64,000 nt of DNA from Pseudaestuariivita atlantica (GCF_001205715.1 NZ_AQQZ01000005.1:234983-298982), one strand, 5' to 3'; positions 50,376-60,027 are shown, counted from the first letter of the stretch. A program made the numbers and translations. Notes: generated by a model from the letters alone, not told the origin.

Positions 50376-52358
50376 ATGCTTCATCTGCGCAACCTTGTGC
50401 AGCGCCACAAAACGCGACTTGCGGCACGGGCCGCGCTGCCGGTCATGTCCGAAGACGCGATGACGATGTCGGATCGCGGATCGCCGGACTGGTCTCGTGG
50501 CATCAGTTACCTGTTCACCGCGGTGTCCAGCCTCAGTCTCCTGTCCGTTGCCATACTTGCGGTATTCCTGACCGACCTTGTTGCAATGGAAGGGAATCGG
50601 ATCCTGGCATGGTTGCTCGGCGCCGCCGGGATCGTGCCGGTGCTGGGTGCATTGGTCATGGACATGGCGCATGCCCGCGCGCTCAGCGGCTATCGCGAGA
50701 ACAGGATGGCGAACGATCGGGCCGCGCGCGCCGCGATTGGCGTCCTGGCGGCGCTGGTTTTGACCATGGTGCACCCGCTTCTGGCCATCGGGCTGGCGGC
50801 GGGCGCGGTTCTGGGATGGCTCGGCTTGCGCGGCTTGCACAGATTCGCGCGGAAGGAACCCCTGTGGGATTTCCGCCCGTCCGAAGCGGTCAGCATCCTC
50901 GCGGGGCGCGACGCCTACGGTCACCACCTTGCCGAAACGGAAAGCGACGGTTACGCGCTCTGGCCATCCTTCCGGCAGACTGCGATCTGGACGGGTGTGG
51001 TCATCACCCTCGCCGTGTCCAGCTGGCTCGCCGCGAAAGAGATCATCAGCGTCGCCGCGATCGGGGGCGTCACGCTGATCGCGCTCTGGTCGATCACCGC
51101 CATCTGCGATCACGCTGCCGGACGGCTGGCACGTCAGACCCGCGTGTCACGCGTTGCGACCTCGGTCGAGGCGCGGCCTCCGCTCGACGACCTGACGCCC
51201 GAGCAACAGGCGGGTCTCCTGATTCGCAACCTGTCGGTAGAGGACCGGTCGGGTCGCCGCCTGTTGTCCGATATCCATGTGGAAATTCCGCCCGGAACCA
51301 TCATGGGCGTGCGGGGGGAGGCAGGCGCAGGCAAGTCGATCTTCCTTGCCGCGCTCAGCGATCCGCATGGCATGGCCGGCCTGTCGGTGCGCGGATTCGC
51401 GTCGCTGAACGACCGTGACCTCTGGGCGCGCCGGGCCGAGCATGAACAGGTGCCCTGCGTGCACCTGCCCGAGACCCCGATCCTCCTGCCCGCCAGCGGT
51501 GCCGAGAACCTGTCGTGCTTCCATGACGGGAACCTGCTCGACCGCGGCAAAAGGATCCTCGAACAACTGGTCTTCGCCACCGACACCGTGGACGAAATCT
51601 GCGCCACGCCCGATGCGCGGCTTTTGCCGAGCACGCAACGCAAGTCGCTGGCATTTGCCCGCGCCTTCCTGCTCAACCCCGGCCTCTACCTGATGGACCG
51701 GCCCGAGGATTCAGCCTCCGACAAGGTTATCCGCGCCCTGACCGCGCGCATGATCCAGGAAAAGCGGCTGGGCCGCAGCTTCATCGTCGCGACGGACGAC
51801 CGCACGATCCTCGAATGCTGTGACCAGCTTCTGGTGCTGCAGGGCGGCCGCGTGATCGAAGCAGGCGACGCGCAGGAGATTCGCGGCCGCATGTCCTCGG
51901 GCTGGACCCGGATGGTGGCCGCGCGCAGCCTCGAAAGCGAAGACAACCTCGACCGCTGGATTCGCTCGCATTTCAAACGCGACGGGGACGAGGCGAACCG
52001 CCGCAAGGCCGCCCTCATCGCGTCCGAGCTTCTGGCCTTCTCGTGCCAGAGCCGCTCGGCCCTCGAAGGCCAGTCGGTCACGTTCGAATTCAAGCATTTC
52101 GAAGGGCATTGCATCCTCAAGCTGCTCGACGATGACGGGCCGGTCACCACCGCGCAACTCGAACGCGCCCGCGAGGAGGTGGAACAGCAGGTGACCGGGT
52201 CACGCCAGTCGCCGCTGGCCATGGTGATCGGGCAATCGATGTCGGTCGAGGCGGTGATGGAAGGAACGCAGCGCGCCGTGATCGCGAAGATCGCGACCTA
52301 CGATCCGCGCAAGGGCGGGAACCAGCAGGGCAATGTCGATGCCGACCAGACCCTCTGA
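50376..52358 (+). CDS. Degenerate ABC-type ATPase with membrane domain
   Basis: A 660-residue protein. Residues 42-250 hold about six hydrophobic segments (for example SLSLLSVAILAVFLTDLVA). Residues 280-470 are an ABC-like ATPase with intact Walker A GEAGAGKS (314-321). The expected LSGGQ is replaced by LPSTQ (417-421), and the catalytic Glu after Walker B is replaced by Arg (LYLMDRPED, 438-446). A C-terminal 170-residue extension follows. The fold suggests a type I secretion or export-like ABC protein that may not hydrolyse ATP normally. It overlaps the HlyD-like gene by 26 bp. Function unknown. Confidence 0.7.
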   Translation: MLHLRNLVQRHKTRLAARAALPVMSEDAMTMSDRGSPDWSRGISYLFTAVSSLSLLSVAILAVFLTDLVAMEGNRILAWLLGAAGIVPVLGALVMDMAHARALSGYRENRMANDRAARAAIGVLAALVLTMVHPLLAIGLAAGAVLGWLGLRGLHRFARKEPLWDFRPSEAVSILAGRDAYGHHLAETESDGYALWPSFRQTAIWTGVVITLAVSSWLAAKEIISVAAIGGVTLIALWSITAICDHAAGRLARQTRVSRVATSVEARPPLDDLTPEQQAGLLIRNLSVEDRSGRRLLSDIHVEIPPGTIMGVRGEAGAGKSIFLAALSDPHGMAGLSVRGFASLNDRDLWARRAEHEQVPCVHLPETPILLPASGAENLSCFHDGNLLDRGKRILEQLVFATDTVDEICATPDARLLPSTQRKSLAFARAFLLNPGLYLMDRPEDSASDKVIRALTARMIQEKRLGRSFIVATDDRTILECCDQLLVLQGGRVIEAGDAQEIRGRMSSGWTRMVAARSLESEDNLDRWIRSHFKRDGDEANRRKAALIASELLAFSCQSRSALEGQSVTFEFKHFEGHCILKLLDDDGPVTTAQLERAREEVEQQVTGSRQSPLAMVIGQSMSVEAVMEGTQRAVIAKIATYDPRKGGNQQGNVDADQTL

Positions 52359-53601
52359 CATCACCTACCGCGCACCGTCCCTTCCGGGACTGGCCGCTGG
52401 CATGATCCTTTGGCTGGCCTTCGGGCTTTCGCTGACCGCGATCCTGTGGTTCGCGCTCGCCTCGACCCTCGCGTCCACCCGGATCGACCGGTCGATCCTG
52501 CTGGACGTGGCGTGGTCACATCCCGAAGCCGCACCGCGCCCGCTCGACCTGCCGATGGGACTGCCATTCGGCACCCTGCTGGTGACAGAAGGAGACATTG
52601 TCGAACCCGGCCAGCCGGTCATGGTGTTCGACCAGACGCACCTTGCCAACCAGCGGGTGATCATCGAACGGCGCCTGCTTACGACCCGTCTCGAACGCCG
52701 CTGCCTGCTTGATGGCGGCGAGACCCCACCGGTCTGGACCGGCCCGAACCCCGGCATCGACGACGAGACGCGCGACCAGCTGGATGCGGCCCGCCTGCGC
52801 TGCACCGCCCGCTTCGACGCGATCCGCTCCACCGAAACGCCGATCGACGCCGCCATCGGCCTGCTGGGCCGGCGGGTCGACGCGCTCGACCGCAAGCTCG
52901 CGCTGACCTTCAATGCCGACGCCTCGGTCGATCCGCGCGCCCGCGCCGCCGCGGCGCTTGCCGTCACGCTCGACCGGAACCGCGCGCTGACCCGGCAAGC
53001 CCGCGCCGAGGAACGGCTAGCGACCCTGCGCGCCACCCACGCCGCCGAGCTTTCGGCGCGCATCGCGACGCTGACCGCGTCGGTCGATGCCCAGTCTCTC
53101 ATCCTCGACACGCTGACACGGTTCGAAGATACGCCCAGCCTGTCCTCTCCGCATGGCGGCACGATCGCGCGGGTCCGCAGCCGGGCTCCCGGCGCGGTCG
53201 CGCAAACCGACGTGACATACGCGATCGTCGTGCCCGAAGGCGCAGGAGAGCCCGAATTGCGCGCGCCCATCGATCCGGCCATCGCCGCGACCCTGCGTGC
53301 CGATACCGAAATCGACGTGGTGTTCCGTCCCTCGATCCATGCCGAACTCCAGTCCGCCCGCGCCCGCATCGCGGCGATCCGGCAACCGGACAAGGCGGGC
53401 GACCCGGCAACGCTCGTCCTCGCGCTCGACATTGCAGAGACCGAGCCTTACTTCACTCAGCCGATCATCGAATCCGCGATCCTTCCGCGCACCTCCGAAC
53501 CCGTCCTGACCGACCTTCTGGCCCGGCTTGTCGACTCGCGGCTCTTCCGGCTCGTGGACGCGGCGGGGCTCCCGCGTGGCGAGGATTTGCCCGCGATCTG
53601 A
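52333..53601 (+). CDS. HlyD/membrane-fusion-like protein
   Basis: A 422-residue protein with one N-terminal membrane helix (GLAAGMILWLAFGLSLTAIL). A split lipoyl-like region (LLVTEGDIVEPGQPVMVF before, SPHGGTIARVRSRAPGAVA after) flanks a long Arg/Ala-rich coiled coil (about 105-265), the architecture of periplasmic adaptors. Adaptors link inner-membrane exporters to the outer membrane. It is coupled to the degenerate ABC protein upstream, which suggests an export complex. An outer-membrane partner is not encoded in the window. Confidence 0.75.
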   Translation: MSMPTRPSDITYRAPSLPGLAAGMILWLAFGLSLTAILWFALASTLASTRIDRSILLDVAWSHPEAAPRPLDLPMGLPFGTLLVTEGDIVEPGQPVMVFDQTHLANQRVIIERRLLTTRLERRCLLDGGETPPVWTGPNPGIDDETRDQLDAARLRCTARFDAIRSTETPIDAAIGLLGRRVDALDRKLALTFNADASVDPRARAAAALAVTLDRNRALTRQARAEERLATLRATHAAELSARIATLTASVDAQSLILDTLTRFEDTPSLSSPHGGTIARVRSRAPGAVAQTDVTYAIVVPEGAGEPELRAPIDPAIAATLRADTEIDVVFRPSIHAELQSARARIAAIRQPDKAGDPATLVLALDIAETEPYFTQPIIESAILPRTSEPVLTDLLARLVDSRLFRLVDAAGLPRGEDLPAI

Positions 53602-53676
53602 CGCGCGGCGATCTCGCCCCTTTACCGTGCCCGACCGCGCCCGCCATACTGACCCGGCGCAACGGGGACTGTCCGC

Positions 53677-56600
53677 ATGGCCGCTCGCCTTTCCACGGCT
53701 ACCTTTGCCGCGCCGCTTGTCTGGCTTGGCGTGCTTGTCTGCCTGTGGCTGCTGCCTGCCATGTCCGCCGCGCAGGACGCCCCCCGCGAGTCGGTGCGCA
53801 CCTACTTCTTCGGCAACAGCCTCGTCACCCATGTGGGCGGCGGCGACGAGACCGCCGTGCCGCACTGGATCGCGCAGCTTGCCCTTGCCGATGGCCGTTC
53901 CTTCGCCGCCGACGGGCAATTCGGCTTCCTGCGGAACTTCGCCGCCGACCTCCCGCCGCTGGCGACATGGGGCTTCGGCAAGGTGCGGCGCGCGTGGCGC
54001 CGGGGCGCGCAGCCCTTTGGCGAGGCCGGGTTCGACAGCGTCGTCATCAGCCCCGCCAACTTCATCCAGGACATACCACCCGACGCCGCATACCGCGATG
54101 GCAGCGGCCAGAGCCCGCTGGGCGAAACGCTCAAGATCATCGACTGGCTGACCGGGCAGGATCCCGACCTGCGCATCTTCATCTACGGCGGCTGGCCCGA
54201 GATGGCGAACATCACGCCCGCCTTCCCTCCGGGCCCCGAGGACCTGTCGCAATACCACCGGATCGCGCAGGGCGTGGACGTGGAATGGTACCGCACCTAC
54301 GTCGCGGCCCTGTCCGATGCGCGTCCGGATGCCGATATCCGACTGATCCCGGTCGGCCAGCGCCTGTCCCGCACGCTTTCGACACCGCCGTTCGACAGCA
54401 TCCCGGCCCTGTCGCTTTACGAAGACAACGCGCCGCACGGCACACCGACCCTCTACGCGATGGCCGCCATCGTGACCTATGGCGCGCTGTACGGATCGCC
54501 TCCGCCCGCCGATTTCGCGTGGCCCGCCTCGGTGCACCCGGTCCTGCGCGACAATGCCGAACAGGCAATCGCGCTGCTGACCGACGCGACGAAGGACGCG
54601 CGCCCCCTCCCACCCGCGGCGTCCGCGGAAACCGCGCCCGCGCCGACTTCAGCACGGCCAACCGACACGGCGGCTTCCCCCGCCCCGGAACCGACCAACC
54701 TGCCCGCCATCCGACCCGCGCCTGACAAGGCGAGGCTCGACCTCGACGGCCCGCCCGGCGTTGGGCTGGCCGACCCCGCGCTGGCCATGGGGCTGAACGG
54801 GGTGGAGGACTGGACGGCGCAGCAACCCTTCCTCGACCTGATGAAAACCGCGCGGCCGTGGATCGGGCACAGCGCCGAGACATGGGGCGCCTTCCCGTTC
54901 GAACGCCTGCAGGAGCTTGGCGCGATCAGCGCCGAGGGCTGGCCGACCCGCCTGCCCGACGGCGCGAACCGGATCGAGACCTTCGTCCTGACCGACATGT
55001 CGCCGGACGCCGCGACGCTGGAAGGCACCTATGTCCTGCGGTGGAAGGGTCAGGGCAAGGTCGAGGTCACGGCCCGCGCCCGCCGCCCTCGCTATGACGA
55101 CGGCCAGATCACATTCCAGTACCGCCCGGACGAAGGCCTCGTCGGGATCGTCCTCACCCAGATCGACCCGACCGACCCGATCCGCGATATCACGCTGGTG
55201 CGCGAGGACCGTGTTGTGCTGCATGATGCCGGGGCGATCTTCAATCCTGACTGGCTTGCCGTCGTGTCCGACCTGCGCTCGGTCCGGTTCATGGACTGGA
55301 TGCGCACCAATGCCTCCCCGGTCACCACGTGGGACGACCGGCCGCGCGTGACCGACGCGACCTATGCCTGGCGCGGCGTGCCACTGGAGGTGATGCTGCG
55401 GCTCACCAACCGTATCGGGGCCGATCCGTGGTTCACGCTGCCGCACATGGCCGACGACGCCTACATGGCCGAATTTGCGGTGCAGGTCCGCGACGGGCTC
55501 GACCCCCGGCTGCAGGCTTATGTCGAATATTCGAACGAGTTGTGGAATTTCGCCTTCCCGCAGACCCAGTGGGCCGCCGCGCAGGCCGAAGCGCGCTGGG
55601 GTCCCGGCCAGCCCGACGATGCATGGATCCAGTTCGCCGGTGCCCGCATGGCCGAGATGGCCGAGATCTGGGAAGCCGCCTTCGGCGAGGCGTTCCACGA
55701 ACGGGTCAAGGTCGTGATGGCCGTGCATACCGGCTGGCAGGGCCTTGAACAGGCGCAGATGCAGGCGCCCCTGTGGCGGGCCGACATGCCGGGACGCCGC
55801 CCGCCCGCGGACCATGCCGATGCCTATGCCGTCACCGGGTATTTCGGCTTCGGTTTCGGGACAGAGGCCTTCGCCCCTACCGTCGACAGCTGGATCGAAG
55901 ACAGCATCGCCACCGCGACCGCCGCGGGCGAGGCCGAGGGCAAGCAACGGGTCGCGCTGCGCGAATACGTGAAGGAACGCCAGTTCGACACCGCCTTCAC
56001 CCCCGCCGCGAACGCCCTGCGGCAAGGCGGGTTGCGCGACCTGATCACCACGGTCTGGCCGTACCACGCCCGCGTCGCACAAGCAGCGGGAATGGAATTG
56101 ATCATGTACGAAGGCGGCACCCACGTCGCGGGGTTCGGCAACCGCGTGAACGACGACCGGCTCACCGCTTTCTTTACCGAATTCAACTACACCCCCGATA
56201 TGGCGCGCCTGTATGACACGCTGCTGGCGGGCTGGGTGGATGTGGGGGGCACGCTGTTCAACGCGTTCGTCGACGTGGCCACGCCGACCAAGTGGGGCAG
56301 CTGGGGCGCGCAGAGGTATCTGGGCGACAACAATCCGCGCTGGCAATCGCTCGAACGTTACAACCGGACAGCCCGCCCCGCCTTTGCGGCCCGCGCGCCG
56401 GGCACCTTCCTGAACGGCGTGACCCGCATCGGCACCGCCTCGCGCGACGTGCTGGAGGGGACGGTGGAGGAAGACGTGCTGATCGCGGGTGCGGGCAACG
56501 ACCTCTTGATAAGCCACGGTCGCGGCGACGCGCTGCATGGCGGGCCGGGCCGCGATACCGCGCAACTGCCCGGACAGGCCACGATGTACCGCTTCACCGG

Positions 56601-56718
56601 CAGCCCGGAGCGGGCAGAGGCGCATGGGCCGCATGGCACGGTCACACTGGTCGAGATCGAAGAGATCCTGTTCGAGGGCGACGGCTCCCGCGCGGTGCCG
56701 CTCACCTCCCTTTTCTAA
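53677..56718 (+). CDS. Large exported SGNH/glycosidase-like protein with RTX-like C-terminus
   Basis: A 1013-residue protein. A signal peptide or anchor (LVWLGVLVCLWLLPAMSAA) is followed by an SGNH-like start YFFGNSLVTH (43-52). A Pro/Ala/Thr-rich linker (about 300-350) separates this from a glycoside-hydrolase-like part, with DPWFTLPHMADDAYM and YVEYSNELWNF near 600-625. The C-terminal 100 residues contain RTX-like Ca-binding turns (LIAGAGNDLLISHGRGDALHG... pattern GxGNDxL). It could bind or cut an exopolysaccharide, perhaps exported by the two genes before it. The signal sequence plus RTX-like tail is an unusual mix of two secretion routes. Confidence 0.72.
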   Translation: MAARLSTATFAAPLVWLGVLVCLWLLPAMSAAQDAPRESVRTYFFGNSLVTHVGGGDETAVPHWIAQLALADGRSFAADGQFGFLRNFAADLPPLATWGFGKVRRAWRRGAQPFGEAGFDSVVISPANFIQDIPPDAAYRDGSGQSPLGETLKIIDWLTGQDPDLRIFIYGGWPEMANITPAFPPGPEDLSQYHRIAQGVDVEWYRTYVAALSDARPDADIRLIPVGQRLSRTLSTPPFDSIPALSLYEDNAPHGTPTLYAMAAIVTYGALYGSPPPADFAWPASVHPVLRDNAEQAIALLTDATKDARPLPPAASAETAPAPTSARPTDTAASPAPEPTNLPAIRPAPDKARLDLDGPPGVGLADPALAMGLNGVEDWTAQQPFLDLMKTARPWIGHSAETWGAFPFERLQELGAISAEGWPTRLPDGANRIETFVLTDMSPDAATLEGTYVLRWKGQGKVEVTARARRPRYDDGQITFQYRPDEGLVGIVLTQIDPTDPIRDITLVREDRVVLHDAGAIFNPDWLAVVSDLRSVRFMDWMRTNASPVTTWDDRPRVTDATYAWRGVPLEVMLRLTNRIGADPWFTLPHMADDAYMAEFAVQVRDGLDPRLQAYVEYSNELWNFAFPQTQWAAAQAEARWGPGQPDDAWIQFAGARMAEMAEIWEAAFGEAFHERVKVVMAVHTGWQGLEQAQMQAPLWRADMPGRRPPADHADAYAVTGYFGFGFGTEAFAPTVDSWIEDSIATATAAGEAEGKQRVALREYVKERQFDTAFTPAANALRQGGLRDLITTVWPYHARVAQAAGMELIMYEGGTHVAGFGNRVNDDRLTAFFTEFNYTPDMARLYDTLLAGWVDVGGTLFNAFVDVATPTKWGSWGAQRYLGDNNPRWQSLERYNRTARPAFAARAPGTFLNGVTRIGTASRDVLEGTVEEDVLIAGAGNDLLISHGRGDALHGGPGRDTAQLPGQATMYRFTGSPERAEAHGPHGTVTLVEIEEILFEGDGSRAVPLTSLF

Positions 56719-56725
56719 ACGCGGA

Positions 56726-57445
56726 TCAGGCCCGCGCGGTCATCTGAATCCAGTTGATGTAAAGCCGCTCGGCCATGTCGTTGAACGCACCCATCTGCGC
56801 CGCGACCGCGCCTTCCATCTTGGCCACACCGTCCGGCCCCATCGCCTGCACCAACGCCTCGGCGTATTCCGGGATCTCGGCCCAGTTGCGCACGGTGTCC
56901 TCCTCGACCTCCACATGGAACTGCGCAGACAGCGCACGCGTCTGCCAGCGCATCGCCTGAACCGTGCAGGCGGGCGAGGTCGCCAGAACCTGCGCACCGT
57001 CGGGCAGTGCAGTGACTTCGGCCGAATGCCATTGCAGCGCCTTGAACACCTCGGGCAACCCGTCGAAAGCCACGCCCGACGCACCCGCCTCGGTCAATTG
57101 CACGTCCATCACCCCGATTTCGGGCGTCTTGGACGGGCCGACCGCGCCACCCAACGCCTCGGCCAGCAACTGGTGGCCCAGACACAGGCCAAGGTACGGC
57201 AGCCCGCGTTCGGCCACGGCCTCGCGGATGAACGCCTTCTCGTCGGCCAGCCATGGATGCGCCTCCTCCTGCCACACGTCCATCGGCCCGCCCATGACCC
57301 ACAGCGCGTCATAGCCGTCGAGCGACGGCAGCGCCTCGCCCTTGTCCAGTTCGACCGCGTCCCACGTGTGGCCGTCCTCATCCAGGAACGACCGGAAGAT
57401 CCCCGGATGTTCGACCTCGGCATGTTGCAGAACCAGAATGTGCAT
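56726..57445 (-). CDS. Class I glutamine amidotransferase-like protein
   Basis: A 239-residue protein with the triad of class I amidotransferases: Cys88 in YLGLCLGHQLL, and His177 and Glu179 in AQFHVEVEED. It is a free-standing GATase domain, similar to GuaA-like or gamma-glutamyl hydrolase (PuuD-like) proteins. No synthetase partner is adjacent. It is 9 bp after the GlxA-type regulator on the same strand and is probably co-transcribed. It may act in nitrogen release from gamma-glutamylated compounds; this is inference. Confidence 0.85.
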   Translation of the reverse strand: MHILVLQHAEVEHPGIFRSFLDEDGHTWDAVELDKGEALPSLDGYDALWVMGGPMDVWQEEAHPWLADEKAFIREAVAERGLPYLGLCLGHQLLAEALGGAVGPSKTPEIGVMDVQLTEAGASGVAFDGLPEVFKALQWHSAEVTALPDGAQVLATSPACTVQAMRWQTRALSAQFHVEVEEDTVRNWAEIPEYAEALVQAMGPDGVAKMEGAVAAQMGAFNDMAERLYINWIQMTARA

Positions 57446-57454
57446 GGCGTCCTC

Positions 57455-58423
57455 TCAGGCTGCGCGGGCCGACCGGGGGCTGTGCCCGTATCGGCGCGTA
57501 TAGGCGTTGGTGAAATGCGCGGGCGTGGCAAAGCCGGTGGCCCGCCCGATCTCGGATATCGGCAGGGCCGAGCCACGGATCATCCGGTGCCCCACGTCCA
57601 GCCGCATGTTGCGGTAGTAATTCATCGCCGACTGCCCCAGCACGTCGGTGAACAACCGGTTCAGATGCCGTCCACTGACCCCCGCGATCAGCGCCAGCTG
57701 ATCCAGCGCCAGCGGGTCGGCGATGTGATCCTCCATCGCGGCGATGGCGCTGACCAGATGCGGCGAATGCACGCCCATCCGTTCCGCCAGCCCGGCACGT
57801 TGCGGCGCGGCGGCGGCGCGCACGTCGGTGTGCAGGAACCAGTCCATCACCAGCCGCGCAAAAACATGCCCGTGGTCGCCCGCGATCAGCGCGTGCATCA
57901 TGTCGAGCGGAGCCGTCCCGCCCCCGCAGGTCACACGGTCCCGGTCGATCACGTACAGCCGCTTTTCGATCATCAGGTCGGGATGCTGCTCGGCCAGGGG
58001 TGGCCCGTGTTCCCAGTGCACGGTCATCCGCCGCCCGTCCATCAGACCCGCCCGCGCCAGCAGAACCGACCCGCCCGACACGCCACCGATCCGCACGCCC
58101 GCACGATCCATCTTCCGCAGCCAGTCAAACGCCTCGTCCCCGCCGGTAAAGGGATCACCCCCCGCCACGACAAGCAGCAGATCCAGCGAAGCCATCGCCC
58201 CCACGGGCAGGTCCGCCGACACCGCCGCGCTGCCTGACGACGCTGCATCCCCGAAATGCACAACCTCGTACAACGGGCGCTGCGCCAGCAGATTCGCGGC
58301 CCTCAACGGCTCGACCGTGCAGGCATACGACATGAGCGCAAATCCCGGCACGGCCCAGACGCCCACCCGGAAAGGTGCACCAATTCCGTCCGTTTTGCGC
58401 AATCTGATGTCTGTTTCTCGCAT
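57455..58423 (-). CDS. GlxA family AraC-type regulator (GbdR/SouR-like)
   Basis: A 322-residue regulator. The N-terminal DJ-1/PfpI-like domain (VGVWAVPGFALMSYACTVEP, GGVSGGSVLLARAGLM) is fused to a C-terminal AraC double helix-turn-helix (LALIAGVSGRHLNRLF, EIGRATGFATPAHFTNAYTR). The start is ATG 58423; an upstream in-frame codon at 58483 falls on the soxB start. It is divergent from soxBDAG across 59 bp. GlxA-type regulators such as GbdR and SouR sense glycine betaine, dimethylglycine or sarcosine, so this is a likely activator of soxBDAG. Confidence 0.88.
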   Translation of the reverse strand: MRETDIRLRKTDGIGAPFRVGVWAVPGFALMSYACTVEPLRAANLLAQRPLYEVVHFGDAASSGSAAVSADLPVGAMASLDLLLVVAGGDPFTGGDEAFDWLRKMDRAGVRIGGVSGGSVLLARAGLMDGRRMTVHWEHGPPLAEQHPDLMIEKRLYVIDRDRVTCGGGTAPLDMMHALIAGDHGHVFARLVMDWFLHTDVRAAAAPQRAGLAERMGVHSPHLVSAIAAMEDHIADPLALDQLALIAGVSGRHLNRLFTDVLGQSAMNYYRNMRLDVGHRMIRGSALPISEIGRATGFATPAHFTNAYTRRYGHSPRSARAA

Positions 58424-58482
58424 ATCCAAGCGCCATTGCCCCGCGATATCGTGAGATACTGAACCAGTTGGGCGAAAAAGCA

Positions 58483-59733
58483 ATGCGATATTCGGCGTGG
58501 CAGATCCTCAAGGAAGGGCTGACCGGCAACAAGGGCTGGAAACCCGTCTGGCGTGAACCCGAACCCAAGGCCGAATACGATATCGTCATCATCGGCGGCG
58601 GCGGGCACGGGTTGTCGACGGCCTATTACCTCGCCAAGGAATTCGGCGTCACCAACGTCGCGGTGGTCGAAAAGGGCTGGCTCGGCTCTGGCAATATCGG
58701 GCGCAACACGACGATCATCCGCTCCAACTACCTGCTTGAAGGCAACCAGCCCTTCTATGAACACTCCCTCAAACTGTGGGAAGGTTTGGAGCAGGACTTC
58801 AACTACAACGCGATGGTGTCGCAGCGCGGCATCCTCAACCTCATCCACTCCGACCCGCAGCGTGACGCCTTCGCCCGCCGCGCCAACGCGATGCGTCTCA
58901 GCGGCGCTGACGCCGAACTGCTTGATCGGGAGGGCATCGCCAAGATGTGCCCGTTCCTCGATTTCGACAACGCCCGCTTCCCGATCCAAGGGGCGCTCTG
59001 GCAACCGCGCGGCGGCACCGTCCGCCACGACGCGGTGGCCTGGGGTTATGCCCGTGGCGCGGATGAACGCGGCGTCGACATCCTGCAGAACTGCGAAGTC
59101 ACCGGCATCGACATCGAAGGCGGTCGCGCCGTCGGCGTGCAGACCTCGCGCGGATCAATCCGCGCCAAGAAGATCGCCATGTGCGTGGCCGGGTCCTCGT
59201 CGCGCGTGGCCGCGATGGCGGGAATGCGCCTGCCCATCGAAAGCCACGTCCTTCAGGCGTTTGTTTCCGAAGGGCTGAAACCGGTGATCCCCGGCGTCAT
59301 CACCTTCGGCGCGGGCCACTTCTATGTCTCGCAATCCGACAAGGGCGGGCTGGTCTTCGGCGGCGACATCGACGGCTACAACACCTACGCCCAGCGCGGA
59401 AACCTGCCCGTGGTCGAAGATGTCTGCGAAGGCGGCATGGCCATCATGCCCATGATCGGTCGCGCGCGCCTGCTGCGGATGTGGGGCGGCATCATGGACA
59501 TGTCGATGGACGGCTCGCCCTTCATCACCAAGACCGACACGCCCGGCCTCTATTTCAACGGCGGCTGGTGCTACGGCGGGTTCAAGGCGACGCCCGCATC
59601 GGGCTTCTGCTACGCGCACCTGCTGGCCAAGGACGAACCGCACGAGGTCGCCACCGCCTTCCGGCTGGACCGCTTCATGCGCGGTGCGCCGATCGACGAA
59701 AAGGGCCAGGGCGCCCAACCGAACCTGCACTAG
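58483..59733 (+). CDS. soxB: Sarcosine oxidase subunit beta
   Basis: A 416-residue flavoprotein subunit. It has the FAD motif DIVIIGGGGHGLSTAYYLAK (from about residue 33). The segment TVRHDAVAWGYARG has a His near residue 182, where the covalent FMN is attached in characterised beta subunits. The conserved FITKTDTPGLYFNGGWCYGG lies near the C-terminus. It oxidises sarcosine to glycine with the other Sox subunits in the cytosol. The start is ATG 58483. Confidence 0.95.
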   Translation: MRYSAWQILKEGLTGNKGWKPVWREPEPKAEYDIVIIGGGGHGLSTAYYLAKEFGVTNVAVVEKGWLGSGNIGRNTTIIRSNYLLEGNQPFYEHSLKLWEGLEQDFNYNAMVSQRGILNLIHSDPQRDAFARRANAMRLSGADAELLDREGIAKMCPFLDFDNARFPIQGALWQPRGGTVRHDAVAWGYARGADERGVDILQNCEVTGIDIEGGRAVGVQTSRGSIRAKKIAMCVAGSSSRVAAMAGMRLPIESHVLQAFVSEGLKPVIPGVITFGAGHFYVSQSDKGGLVFGGDIDGYNTYAQRGNLPVVEDVCEGGMAIMPMIGRARLLRMWGGIMDMSMDGSPFITKTDTPGLYFNGGWCYGGFKATPASGFCYAHLLAKDEPHEVATAFRLDRFMRGAPIDEKGQGAQPNLH

Positions 59734-59742
59734 GGGCCGCGC

Positions 59743-60027
59743 ATGCTGATCAATCACCCCCTCCTCGGCCCCCGCGATGCCGCCGAATTCGTGGTCAAGG
59801 GCGACGCCGCCCTGATCGGTCGGCCCGATGGCATGACCGCCTCTCCGCAAGAGATGCACGACTACGCCTACCTCCGCGACAACCCCGCCGGGACGCATCG
59901 CGAGCTTTGGTATCACGAACAGGGCGACCGCTCGTGGCTGGTCGTCACCCGCGATACGCTCACACACGAAGTGCTGGATGTCGCGCTGGCGCGTGACGTG
60001 GCCCGCGCAGAAGGACGCAGCCGATGA
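59743..60027 (+). CDS. soxD: Sarcosine oxidase subunit delta, cysteine-free variant
   Basis: A 94-residue subunit recognised by FRDNP-like LRDNPAGTHRELWYHEQGD and by its place between soxB and soxA. Characterised delta subunits bind Zn through three Cys and one His, starting with CPxCG near residue 6 and H-x3-C further on. Here the first motif reads HPLLGP and the later Cys is Asp; the protein has no Cys at all. It should therefore fold without Zn or use another metal site. It ends overlapping soxA by 4 nt. Confidence 0.9.
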   Translation: MLINHPLLGPRDAAEFVVKGDAALIGRPDGMTASPQEMHDYAYLRDNPAGTHRELWYHEQGDRSWLVVTRDTLTHEVLDVALARDVARAEGRSR

